Source: CAXOVX01 sp964213345 (GTDB lineage Bacteria > Pseudomonadota > Alphaproteobacteria > Rickettsiales > Midichloriaceae). From it: a DNA stretch of 18,372 nt. The DNA lies in contig CAXOVX010000007.1 in the NCBI GenBank assembly GCA_964213345.1, positions 1 to 18,372 of the forward strand. Reading direction: 5' to 3'. This document shows positions 7,720 through 15,478 of this stretch, piece by piece. Both the position numbers and the translations under genes were made by a program. The notes under the pieces are model-generated. The model did not search any database, had not been told where the DNA came from, and worked only from the letters and a program-made list of their open reading frames with translations. Position 1 is the stretch's first letter, and each line of letters starts with the position of its first letter.

Positions 7720-8919
7720 TTACGGCGTCTGCAAGCACATTGCAATACCCATGCCACCACCTATGCATAATGTAGCAAGACCGCGTCCACCACCCCTTTT
7801 CCTTAATCCATGCAGCAATGTCACTAAAATACGAGTCCCTGAAGCCCCAATAGGATGCCCTAACGCTATTGCACCACCATTTACATTGATTTTTTTCACA
7901 TCCCAACCCATTTCTTTGTTAACATATATAGACTGTACTGCGAATGCTTCATTAGCCTCAATAAGATCAAGGTCTTGTACATTCCAATTCGCAAGTTGCA
8001 ACGCTTTTCTAGAGGCTGGTACAGGACCTGTACCCATAATACTCGGATCTACACCAGCCTGTGCACATGATCTAATTATTGCCAGTGGCTCTAAATTTCT
8101 GCGTTTAGCTTCTGATAACGTCATGAGCATCACAGCGGCAGCACCATCGTTAATGCCTGATGAGTTACCGGCTGTGACTGTACCATTTTGCATAAAAGCA
8201 GGTTTCAATTTTCCCAAAGACTCCTTGGTCACACCATAGCGTACAAATTCATCTTTGATAAAACTTATGCTATCCTGTTTTGGTATATTGATAGTAATTG
8301 GAATAATTTCATCAGTAAATTGCCCACTATTTTGTGCTGCCTCTGCTTTATTCTGCGAGATAGCAGCAAACTCATCTTGTTCAACTCTACTTATGTTGTA
8401 TTTACTCGCGATGTTTTCTGCCGTTATCCCCATATGTACATTGCCAAATACATCTGTAAGTCCATCATATACCATCATGTCAATAAGCTTTGCATCACCC
8501 ATCTTAATCCCATTACGCAGATAAATGGCGTGCGGAGTGGAACTCATACTTTCTTGTCCGCCCGCTACTAGTACGCGCGAATTGTCGTTATATAGTGTGT
8601 TGTATGATACAAGATATTGGTATGCTGACATCACCGATTTTAGTCCAGAGCCACACACCTGATTTACCACCCAAGCCGGTACTTCTTGGGGGACACCAGC
8701 ATCTATTGAAGCTTGGCGTGCCGGATTTTGCCCCATAGCACCACTAAGCACTTGCCCCATTATCACCTGGTCCAATTCTTCAGCTGCAACTTTAGTATTT
8801 GCTAATATCTTTTTGATAATAGCACTACCAAGTTTATACGCTGGTAATGCAGATAAAGTACCATTAAAACTGCCTATTGCCGTGCGCAATGCTGAAACTA
8901 TAGCTATTTGTTCTGTCAT
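7720..8919 (-). CDS. atoB: Acetyl-CoA C-acetyltransferase (thiolase)
   Basis: This biosynthetic-type thiolase condenses two acetyl-CoA to acetoacetyl-CoA (or the reverse), at the entry to polyhydroxybutyrate or acetoacetate metabolism. The product is 399 residues, close to the 390-395 usual for the family. The nucleophile is C89 in NQVCGSGLKS, NEAF lies at 323-326, the catalytic histidine is H355 in GGAIALGHPIGASGTR, and the second acid/base cysteine is C385 in CIGGGMGIAM. All catalytic residues are present. The ATG at 8919 has a GGAG element about 10 nt upstream. It converges on the repeat-peptidase gene with 56 bp between the stops, and is divergent from the flagellin gene. No reductase or synthase partner (phaB, phaC) is adjacent, so the exact pathway (phaA versus atoB role) is undecided. 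Confidence 0.95.
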   Translation of the reverse strand: MTEQIAIVSALRTAIGSFNGTLSALPAYKLGSAIIKKILANTKVAAEELDQVIMGQVLSGAMGQNPARQASIDAGVPQEVPAWVVNQVCGSGLKSVMSAYQYLVSYNTLYNDNSRVLVAGGQESMSSTPHAIYLRNGIKMGDAKLIDMMVYDGLTDVFGNVHMGITAENIASKYNISRVEQDEFAAISQNKAEAAQNSGQFTDEIIPITINIPKQDSISFIKDEFVRYGVTKESLGKLKPAFMQNGTVTAGNSSGINDGAAAVMLMTLSEAKRRNLEPLAIIRSCAQAGVDPSIMGTGPVPASRKALQLANWNVQDLDLIEANEAFAVQSIYVNKEMGWDVKKINVNGGAIALGHPIGASGTRILVTLLHGLRKRGGGRGLATLCIGGGMGIAMCLQTP

Positions 8920-9305
8920 AACATTTTTCTCCGCAAGTATATATAATAGGTCCCATGCTAATTTAAATTTTTACAACGAGCAATTTAAAAGACTGTGGTA
9001 TGTGCTAAGAATTTTTTTTATAAGCACACTAATGTGGCAATGTTGACATGTGGTCAATTCGCTGCATTGTGATATTACATTAATTACATGTTTTTATCAA
9101 AATAATGCTCATAAATGCTCTATTTTTTATCATTTATTCAATAAATATATAATATGTTTTCATTTTTTATTTGCACTTTTTGGTCATATACTTTAGTAAT
9201 ATATATATATGGTTACTGCAATGCAAAATTCATGAACCAGATAATTGTCCCACCAAGTGTGGGAGTTGCTAATATTATTCAACATCAACAATATTGGAGA
9301 AAATT
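8920..9305. promoter_or_regulatory. Divergent AT-rich control region between thiolase and flagellin genes
   Basis: This 386-bp spacer should hold both promoters. It contains long A/T runs and a (TA)n tract at about 9198-9210 flanked by AGTAA (9195-9199) and TTACT (9213-9217), an imperfect palindrome. A sigma-28-type flagellar consensus was searched for by eye and not found. The flagellin end holds a GC-rich hairpin (listed separately) and the GGAG ribosome site at 9296-9299. No convincing short gene was seen. Confidence 0.45.
9248..9264 (+). promoter_or_regulatory. Hairpin in the flagellin 5' leader
   Basis: TCCCAC (9248-9253) and GTGGGA (9259-9264) form a perfect 6-bp GC-rich stem with a 5-nt loop, in otherwise AT-rich DNA, 41 nt before the flagellin ATG. 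In some alphaproteobacteria flagellin translation is controlled through the mRNA leader by FlbT and FlaF, so a leader role is reasonable. No binding site consensus can be shown from this sequence alone. Confidence 0.4.
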
Positions 9306-12062
9306 ATGACTACCACTATACATGATACGTCGTTTACCCATCCTGTAAAATGGCAATTAAGTGAATTAACGAAGAAAATAAATTTATATAGTCAAAAATT
9401 AGTTAGTGGTGATAAAATAACTGAGACTTGGGAAGATCCAGCAATTGTAACTATCACTGATGGACTAAAATCTCTTGAAAGTAAATTTAGTGAATTAAGC
9501 AACGGATTACAGCAGGCACAATCAGTGTTGTATATTGCAGATGGCGGTATAAGCAAACTCATTAGCACACTAAATATTATGGAAAATCTGGCTATCCGTG
9601 CTAAAAACGGTAGCTTCGGTGACACTCAGAGGGCTGCTTTGAATACAGAATTACAGGAGTTGGTGAAGTCACTAGATACAATAACGACAAATACGTTATT
9701 TAATGGTATTAAACTGCTTGATGGCTCTATCGACGAAGGAAGTAATTTAGTAGGCAACACCAAAGGTATCGTTACGTCAAGTACGGGAACATTAACCTAT
9801 TCCGTATCTCCTGCAGCTACCCCATCTACCTTCACATTGAACGGTGTGAGATTCGCTACAGGTACGACAGCTGCTGTGCCTACTACTACTCAAGAACTTG
9901 GATTAACAATCAATCCTGCTCTTGATCTAGCTGCAGATACAACTTTGATGGTCATAAATGGTGTTACCATAGGCTATGAGGGTACTAACAAAGGAACTGC
10001 CGACACTGCTACACTCTTGAACATACAGAGACAATCCTCAGTAGAAGACCTCGCAGTTGCGGTGGCAGCAGCTATTACTGTCGAGCATACCACTCCTGTA
10101 CTCCTCTTTGCAGGAGCTACATCATATACAACTGGTAATACGGTTTATATTAATAACGTTGGAATCACAGCTGGTGCTGGTAAGTACAGTTTCACTCCAG
10201 GTACCGCTACTCATAGCGAAATTACAGCTGCAACGAAGGATGGTACGCCAATTACTATTACCAGTGGTACAGCTGATGCCACGAGCTTAACTGATGTTAC
10301 GATTCCTAACGTGGTTGCCGCAGCAGACGCTACAGCTATGACAGCTTATTTTGCTGCTGGAGGTGGACTTCAGACTGCAAATGCGGATGTAAGAGCTGCA
10401 TTATCAGGATTATCTGTAACTAATGTTGGTGGTATTATTACAGTTACGTCTAAAAATAATACAGAAGCTGGGATGCCAGTGGTTAACGATTTGAAAAAAA
10501 CATCTGTGGGACAATATGACAGCTCTACAGAGGTGGGATCGTTAGGTGTAAGTAATACGTATTCTAAGGGCACTTTGAAGGGCACAGCAGGAAGTTGGTT
10601 CAATTACAATGATAGTAGATATGCTAAGCCAACTACTGGCTGGGTAACGATGCCTACAATAATAGATGGTACTGTTGTCAATGTTGGTAATGGTGGACTA
10701 GTGTATACATTTAAGCAGAATCCTAACAAAAATATTCCGACTGAAGTACAGTTAGTGAAAGATGATGTACACGAAAGCTTATTGAGCTTGATCAGTGCAG
10801 TTAACGAAAGTGGACACACTGCGTTACAGGGGCTGGATTTTGAACTTAAAACACAGAATTCAAAGCAGTATATGCGCATTACTGGACGCACTCCAGATAC
10901 TACATTAAATGGATTGCGTGTTTTAGTAGGCACTACTCCACTTATCCTGGATGGGGGAAAAACTGGCGGCATCAATCTTTCTAAGGTGATGGCTAATGAC
11001 CAATTTGTCGGTTCTGGAGCAGGGTTGAGTGTAAGTGCTAAATTCAGGAGTGCGAATACTGTGGATTTAACTATTGCTACGAAAAATGGAATATCATATA
11101 CAGCGCTTAACGTAAGCACAAAACCAGCTGCAGATACATCTGTAACATTTAGCGCTGGAGGAGGTAAAGTAGAAGGCGGTTATTTCTCAATGCAATTTAT
11201 TGCAAATCAAGGCATGGTTGTCGGTGATACCGATGCCGCTAACATATATGCAGAGCAAATTAGCGAAGCGCTAGCTGGATTAACCTTCTATCAGTCTAGA
11301 GATCTGGAAAATTTTGAACCAGATCCTAATGGAATACTTAGTGGTGCCACCGCTGCTTTTGTTAGCAGTAGTTTTTCCGATAGTATTTCGGTATCAACAA
11401 TAAAAGTAGATATGAAAAGCGCAAGTAATAATGGTGCCATTGTTGCTAAACTTAGTGATGGAAGAGAATTTTCTTTTGTAAAGCAACTCACGGATAGTTC
11501 GTTCCTACCAGGAGGGAGTATGTTGGAGCTTTGGGGTGCAAAGACAAAGGATGCAAATGAAAAAATCCTTATACACATCCTCAAAAATGTTAATTTATCT
11601 AACCCTGAAGATGTTTCTGCATTAAAGCTTGCCTTAACAGATGCTTTTAAAGCTGGAAAGGGAGCTATGTCATTCCCGATTTCTCCTGATACTAAAGCTA
11701 TGCTAATGAAGGTCTCTATCAGTAGTCTAACTACCGAAAAGTTATTTAAAGGAGCTACCATAGATATAGCAGATAAGAATAACATTTCGAGTACCGAAGA
11801 GACTATAGGTAAAATTATTGAGGAACTATCTACGCAGAGGACGAAGATTGGTGCTTATCAGATGAAAACTAATCAAATGATAGAGTCTTTCAATATAGAA
11901 ACCAAAAACATTGCAGCTGCAAAGTCTGTATATGGAGATACCGACATGCCTACTGCTGTTGAAGAAATAGCAAAGCGTAAGATACAGCTTACGACGGCTG
12001 TTAGCACATTTAAGCAGATGTTGGAAGTAATACAGCAAATAGCAGATTTGGTGCATAGATAA
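9306..12062 (+). CDS. Giant flagellin-family protein
   Basis: This is a flagellar filament or hook-filament junction subunit. The N-terminal 140 residues match the flagellin N domain: KLVSGDKI, then LQQAQSVLYIADGGISKL, and RAALNTELQELVKSLD leading to NTLFNGIKLLDG. The last 85 residues match the flagellin C domain: LSTQRTKIGAYQMKTNQMIE, KSVYGDTDMPTAVEEIAKRK and a helical end at DLVHR. These parts form the D0/D1 coiled core. The 690-odd residues between them are rich in Thr, Ala, Gly and Ser with strand-like stretches, as in surface-exposed D2/D3 domains. At 918 residues it is about twice the usual bacterial flagellin. The ATG at 9306 is chosen because GGAG at 9296-9299 lies 6 nt upstream; an in-frame TTG at 9294 lacks a site. 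The extreme N-terminus departs from the usual LASGxRIN pattern, so FlgL (also of this fold) remains possible. Export would be through the flagellar type III apparatus. Confidence 0.85.
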   Translation: MTTTIHDTSFTHPVKWQLSELTKKINLYSQKLVSGDKITETWEDPAIVTITDGLKSLESKFSELSNGLQQAQSVLYIADGGISKLISTLNIMENLAIRAKNGSFGDTQRAALNTELQELVKSLDTITTNTLFNGIKLLDGSIDEGSNLVGNTKGIVTSSTGTLTYSVSPAATPSTFTLNGVRFATGTTAAVPTTTQELGLTINPALDLAADTTLMVINGVTIGYEGTNKGTADTATLLNIQRQSSVEDLAVAVAAAITVEHTTPVLLFAGATSYTTGNTVYINNVGITAGAGKYSFTPGTATHSEITAATKDGTPITITSGTADATSLTDVTIPNVVAAADATAMTAYFAAGGGLQTANADVRAALSGLSVTNVGGIITVTSKNNTEAGMPVVNDLKKTSVGQYDSSTEVGSLGVSNTYSKGTLKGTAGSWFNYNDSRYAKPTTGWVTMPTIIDGTVVNVGNGGLVYTFKQNPNKNIPTEVQLVKDDVHESLLSLISAVNESGHTALQGLDFELKTQNSKQYMRITGRTPDTTLNGLRVLVGTTPLILDGGKTGGINLSKVMANDQFVGSGAGLSVSAKFRSANTVDLTIATKNGISYTALNVSTKPAADTSVTFSAGGGKVEGGYFSMQFIANQGMVVGDTDAANIYAEQISEALAGLTFYQSRDLENFEPDPNGILSGATAAFVSSSFSDSISVSTIKVDMKSASNNGAIVAKLSDGREFSFVKQLTDSSFLPGGSMLELWGAKTKDANEKILIHILKNVNLSNPEDVSALKLALTDAFKAGKGAMSFPISPDTKAMLMKVSISSLTTEKLFKGATIDIADKNNISSTEETIGKIIEELSTQRTKIGAYQMKTNQMIESFNIETKNIAAAKSVYGDTDMPTAVEEIAKRKIQLTTAVSTFKQMLEVIQQIADLVHR

Positions 12063-12094
12063 GTCATATTATCTTTATTCAAAAAACACTTTTG

Positions 12095-12120
12095 GACCCT
12101 GCGAGTAAAATCGCGGGGTC
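12095..12120. terminator. Hairpin after the flagellin gene
   Basis: GACCCTGCGA (12095-12104) pairs with TCGCGGGGTC (12111-12120) through a 10-bp stem with one T-G wobble and a 6-nt loop. It lies 33 nt after the flagellin stop and is strikingly GC-rich for this DNA. Only a short, interrupted T-run follows on the plus strand (TGTTTATT). Read on the minus strand it is followed by AAAAGTGTTTTTT. Termination of the flagellin transcript is the likely role. Confidence 0.55.
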
Positions 12121-12375
12121 GCAGTGTTTATTCCGGCAAGAAGCAGGCGTTACCAAATCCCCTTTTTAATACTCACGTTGTGTTGTACCGCAGGATTTAG
12201 GCCTCGGTTATGTAGTATTTCTACTCTCCTTCGTCCTTTCCATTGCGCTCCTAGTGCTTATTTTGAAATGGAATTTGGTGTTATATGATATTCTTTCTTT
12301 ACTCCCAGCAATTAATTTGGCAGAATCTACATGTATTAACTAGCATTGCCCGACATGCTAGAATAGGCGAAGTAG
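12121..12375. other. Non-coding spacer before rnhA, ending in a 7-bp hairpin
   Basis: No gene is supported here; frames on both strands are short and lack ribosome sites. Just before rnhA, CTAGCAT (12340-12346) and ATGCTAG (12355-12361) form a perfect 7-bp stem with an 8-nt loop. It ends 14 nt before the rnhA ATG and touches the only weak ribosome-site-like bases (AGGCG), so it could limit rnhA translation. That role is inferred from position only. Confidence 0.4.
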
Positions 12376-12840
12376 ATGGAAGAAGCTATCATAAAAATAT
12401 ATTGCGATGGAGCATGCTCAAATAATCCTGGTGTAGGAGGATGGGGTGCTGTGTTGCTGTGGAAAAGTGAAGTGAAGAGAATTTACGGGTATGACAAATA
12501 CACTACCAATAACAGAATGGAAATTGTTGCAGCTATTGAGGCTCTGAAAGCAGTAAAGAAAAGAGTAAGAGTAGCCATTTATACTGACAGTATGTATTTG
12601 AAGAATGGGATTACTAGCTGGATTGCAGCGTGGAAAGTTAATAGGTGGAAAAATGGAAAAATAAAAAATATCGATTTATGGAAAAAACTAGACGAATTAG
12701 TTGAAAAATACGAGGTTGAATGGCATTGGGTCAAGGGACATGATGGTAATATGTATAATGAGTTAGCAGACAAATTAGCAAAAGCTGCTATAAAAGAGTT
12801 TAATGCTAAAGGTGTAGAATTAGATGGCGAGGAATACTGA
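12376..12840 (+). CDS. rnhA: Ribonuclease HI
   Basis: RNase HI cuts the RNA strand of RNA-DNA hybrids, removing R-loops and primers. The 154-residue protein has the whole active site: D11 in IYCDGACSNNPG, E49 in NNRMEIVAAIEAL, D71 in IYTDSMYLKNGI, H122 in WVKGHDGNMYNE and D132 in ELADKLA. The basic handle (KVNRWKNGKIKN, about 87-98) typical of Escherichia coli-type RNase HI is present. Length is normal (about 155). The ATG has only a weak site (AGGCG), next to a hairpin. It is followed after 2 nt by the next gene, whose ribosome site lies inside the rnhA end, so the two are probably co-transcribed. Confidence 0.97.
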   Translation: MEEAIIKIYCDGACSNNPGVGGWGAVLLWKSEVKRIYGYDKYTTNNRMEIVAAIEALKAVKKRVRVAIYTDSMYLKNGITSWIAAWKVNRWKNGKIKNIDLWKKLDELVEKYEVEWHWVKGHDGNMYNELADKLAKAAIKEFNAKGVELDGEEY

Positions 12841-12842
12841 CA

Positions 12843-13265
12843 ATGCCAGAAAATACGAAAAAAAATGATCAAAACCAGGAGCTTATTTTAGAGGTCAAGC
12901 AGGATATCTCGTGTTTTTTGGATAAAATTGCTAAATTGAAAACCATGCTTGAAGCAGATATAGAATGTCATTGCAATGATTTTGATCGTGTAGATGCTAC
13001 ATTGAACGAAATGGCAATGCTGCACCGCCATATTACAAATCTTCGAGCAGTCAATAGACAGCATGTAGTTGTAGATTTGCGCGCACTATACTTAGCGCTA
13101 AAAGAGCTCGCTGCAGTATTTGTAGATTACAAGAAGTACACGGCGAACAGGGTGCAGTATATTGCAAAATTATTAAAATCAAATTTAGCTTACCTGGATG
13201 CAAAAAATCCTGTTAAGGGCTTCATGGGAGACAAGGATAATAATGCGGGTAGAAGAGACTTGTGA
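12843..13265 (+). CDS. Unrecognised 140-aa helical protein translationally coupled to rnhA
   Basis: No family is recognised. The product looks soluble, charged and almost entirely helical. It has a polar start (residues 1-12), a long helix-rich core (about 14-120) with heptad-like leucines (LDKIAKLKTMLEADIE, ALYLALKELAAVF) and a basic, disordered tail ending GRRDL. Two cysteines and a His lie near residues 23-44 and two His in MLHRHI, but no metal-site spacing is evident. The ATG follows the rnhA stop by 2 nt and has GAGGA at 12829-12833, inside rnhA, 9 nt upstream. It is therefore a real gene, likely translated together with rnhA. Size and helicity resemble small chaperones such as FlgN, and a flagellin gene lies upstream, but no sequence signature supports that. 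Confidence 0.8.
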   Translation: MPENTKKNDQNQELILEVKQDISCFLDKIAKLKTMLEADIECHCNDFDRVDATLNEMAMLHRHITNLRAVNRQHVVVDLRALYLALKELAAVFVDYKKYTANRVQYIAKLLKSNLAYLDAKNPVKGFMGDKDNNAGRRDL

Positions 13266-13304
13266 GATATCAGATATTTGGTTAGCCTAAGGAGACTGCC
13301 GTAT

Positions 13305-13385
13305 ATGGAATGGATCGTTTTCTATATTGATAAAAATGCCCCTCCCCCAGATTATATTGTGTATTTTAGACGGATTAGGATGTAG
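13305..13385 (+). CDS. Possible 26-codon leader ORF overlapping the gpmI start
   Basis: An ATG at 13305 has the best ribosome site of this junction (AAGGAG at 13289-13294, 10 nt upstream). It opens a 26-codon frame (begins MEWIVFYIDKNAPPP) that ends at TAG 13383-13385, about 50 nt inside gpmI in a different phase. It may be a leader that couples translation to gpmI, or the true 5' end of gpmI separated by a one-base shift in a C-tract (see findings). It may also be chance. Confidence 0.35.
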   Translation: MEWIVFYIDKNAPPPDYIVYFRRIRM

Positions 13386-14910
13386 CAAGAGTACGGATAT
13401 TACATATGATGCGTTTAAACTCGCGCGTACTCCAAATTTTGACAAACTGTTTAGCTGCTCTCCCTGTACACAACTAGAGGCTAGCGGTGGTGCAGTTGGG
13501 CTTCCTGAAGGACAAATGGGCAATTCAGAAGTGGGACATATGACAATTGGCAGTGGTAGGGCAGTATTGCAAGATTTTCCGAGGATAAACAATGCTATAG
13601 CAAACAGTGAGATATTGCAAGCCGGCGGGCTACATGAGCTACTAAGACAGCATGTTTCATCTGAATGTAAAAAAAAGAACACATGTACATCCAGAACTTG
13701 CCACTTATTAGGGATGCTATCTGATGGAGGAGTGCACTCTCACATTGATCACATCATATATTTGGCGGATTTTTTAGCTAAGCATAATATTAGCACAAAA
13801 TTACACCTCATTACTGATGGTCGTGATGTGCTACCCAGAAGTGCCACGGTATACATTAACAGGCTACAATGTGAGTTGCTGAATAAAAATCCCTTGATGC
13901 AGATAGCCACTATTAGTGGGCGGTATTATGCTATGGATAGGGATAACCGCTTGGTCAGGACTAAATTGGCCGTTGATGCTATAATGTTTGGGATTAGCCA
14001 ATTGAAATTTGTCAATCTCTCGCAGCTGATAGAACAAAATTATCAAAATGGTGTTACAGACGAATTCTTTGTACCATCAGTAAATGAAGATTACAGAGGA
14101 GTGGAATACGGTGATACTTTGCTGGTAGCCAATTTTAGAGCTGATAGAATACGCCAAGTGTTAGAGGCTTTAGTACAGTACCGTATCGTATCTTCGATGA
14201 GACACAATAGTCCGGATGATCGGGTTTTTAGCTGTATGGTAGGCATGATGCATTATTCTGATCTTTTAGATAAGCACATCGTGCCTATCTTCCCCACGCA
14301 GAAAATATCTGGTACTCTAGGCAATATTTTAGCGTCTCATAATAAAACTCAGTTACGTTTGGCTGAAACGGAAAAGTATGCTCACGTCACTTATTTTTTT
14401 AATTGCGGGCAAGAAGTTCCAAATAAGGGAGAAAGTGGGGTTCTCATTCCTTCGCCGCAAATTGCTACGTATGATTTAAAACCAGCAATGTCCGCATACG
14501 AAATCACCGAATGTCTCATAAATGCAATACAATCGCAAAAATATGATTTTATTTGTGTCAACTTTGCTAATGCCGACATGGTTGGGCATACGGGAAACAT
14601 ACCTGCTGCAATTAAGGCATGCGAGGTATTGGATGAGTGTGTAGGGCGTCTCACCAATATGGCACAGCAAGGTGTAGAAGTGTTAATTACATCCGATCAT
14701 GGCAATGTAGAATGCATGTTCAATGAAAAAAAACAACAACCGCATACATCTCATACCACAAATCTGGTGCCATTTATTTATGTAGGCGATAAAAAAATAA
14801 CATTAGCAAAAACGGGAACGCTAGCGGATATAGCTCCTACCGTATTAGAGTTGCTTGGTATAAAAAGGGGTATTGAGATGACGGGGAAATCTCTTTTTTT
14901 GCATTTTTAG
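13336..14910 (+). CDS. gpmI: 2,3-bisphosphoglycerate-independent phosphoglycerate mutase
   Basis: This enzyme interconverts 3- and 2-phosphoglycerate in glycolysis/gluconeogenesis, using two Mn ions and a phosphoserine intermediate. The 524-residue product has the N-terminal metal motif ILCILDGLG, the nucleophile S64 in GQMGNSEVGHMTIGSGR, the substrate-binding LSDGGVHSH and ITDGRDVLPRS segments, GRYYAMDRDNR, the second-domain metal motifs VNFANADMVGHTGN and TSDHGNVE (D454, H455), and the C-terminal APTVLELLGI. It is about 10-15 residues longer than the usual 510. I chose the ATG at 13336 because it gives a normal N-terminus; an in-frame TTG at 13327 has no support. That ATG has no Shine-Dalgarno sequence of its own, unlike an overlapping out-of-frame ATG at 13305. 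Confidence 0.96.
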   Translation: MPLPQIILCILDGLGCSKSTDITYDAFKLARTPNFDKLFSCSPCTQLEASGGAVGLPEGQMGNSEVGHMTIGSGRAVLQDFPRINNAIANSEILQAGGLHELLRQHVSSECKKKNTCTSRTCHLLGMLSDGGVHSHIDHIIYLADFLAKHNISTKLHLITDGRDVLPRSATVYINRLQCELLNKNPLMQIATISGRYYAMDRDNRLVRTKLAVDAIMFGISQLKFVNLSQLIEQNYQNGVTDEFFVPSVNEDYRGVEYGDTLLVANFRADRIRQVLEALVQYRIVSSMRHNSPDDRVFSCMVGMMHYSDLLDKHIVPIFPTQKISGTLGNILASHNKTQLRLAETEKYAHVTYFFNCGQEVPNKGESGVLIPSPQIATYDLKPAMSAYEITECLINAIQSQKYDFICVNFANADMVGHTGNIPAAIKACEVLDECVGRLTNMAQQGVEVLITSDHGNVECMFNEKKQQPHTSHTTNLVPFIYVGDKKITLAKTGTLADIAPTVLELLGIKRGIEMTGKSLFLHF

Positions 14911-15026
14911 GCATATAAGCAATAGCTGAAGTAATATTCAAGTTGATAGAGCTAGAAATAAATGTAGACTAGAAAAAGGTTGTAGTTTAATAAGTTGCAC
15001 ATAATCAACTGATCAATGGAGTTCAA

Positions 15027-15332
15027 ATGAAAAAAGCAGATTTTATCGCACTCTTTGCTAGTAATCTTAGTACAAGTAAGGCAGAAGCAGGGCGGATATT
15101 GGATGTTACTCTGAAAAGTATTCAAGAAGCTTTGAAAAAAGCTGGTAAGTTACCTTTGATAGGGTTCGGCACATTTAAAACAACAAAAGTTCCAGCAATG
15201 ACCATACGTAATCCTCAGACAGGAAGGCCTATGGATGTTTCAGCTAGGATACGTGTTAGCTTTAGTGCTGGTTCTAAACTAAAAGGGTATGTCAATGGTA
15301 GTAGAATGCCGGCCAAGGCAAAATCCAAGTAG
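15027..15332 (+). CDS. HU/IHF-family DNA-binding protein
   Basis: This is a nucleoid protein of the bacterial histone-like family, acting as a dimer that bends DNA. The 101-residue product begins MKKADFIALFASNLSTSKAE, the paired-helix dimer body. It contains the family signature GFGTFKTTKVPAMTIRNPQT, followed by GRPMDV and the arm-to-helix end VSFSAGSKLKGYVNG, with the Asn-Pro tip intercalating prolines in place. A Lys/Ala-rich tail of about 10 residues extends beyond the usual 90-residue HU and could add DNA affinity. The ATG has GGAG at 15018-15021, 5 nt upstream. It stands alone between gpmI and ispG. HU versus an IHF subunit cannot be separated by eye. Confidence 0.95.
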   Translation: MKKADFIALFASNLSTSKAEAGRILDVTLKSIQEALKKAGKLPLIGFGTFKTTKVPAMTIRNPQTGRPMDVSARIRVSFSAGSKLKGYVNGSRMPAKAKSK

Positions 15333-15478
15333 ACCTACCCCAGGGCTTTGTTAGAGTAACGGTAGAATTGCGGTATGTAGCAGGGAGATGTCATGGTGCT
15401 GAGTTAACCGACTTGGCTTGTGTGTTAGGGAGGGTGCCAGTCGTGGTGATGTCATGAGGTAAGTTTTGTTTGGGAATT

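Noticed and set aside
7598..7906. 102-codon minus-strand frame across the convergent junction
   Set aside because: It overlaps the thiolase C-terminus and the peptidase 3' end out of phase, is Trp/Cys-rich and has no ribosome site; it is a shadow.
7751..8239. 162-codon plus-strand frame opposite the thiolase
   Set aside because: It is antisense to a clear thiolase with all catalytic residues; the Pro/Ala-rich composition is typical of a shadow frame.
9294..9305. TTG start for the flagellin gene
   Set aside because: The GGAG element lies between this TTG and the ATG at 9306, so it serves the ATG.
10604..11785. Minus-strand frames of 171 and 164 codons opposite the flagellin gene
   Set aside because: They mirror the Thr/Ala/Gly codons of the sense gene and lack starts with ribosome sites.
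12121..12339. tRNA or small RNA gene in the spacer before rnhA
   Set aside because: No cloverleaf, T-loop motif or paired arms could be built; only the terminal hairpins are supported.
13287..13682. 131-codon minus-strand frame opposite gpmI
   Set aside because: It covers the conserved phosphoserine motif of gpmI on the other strand; no independent support.
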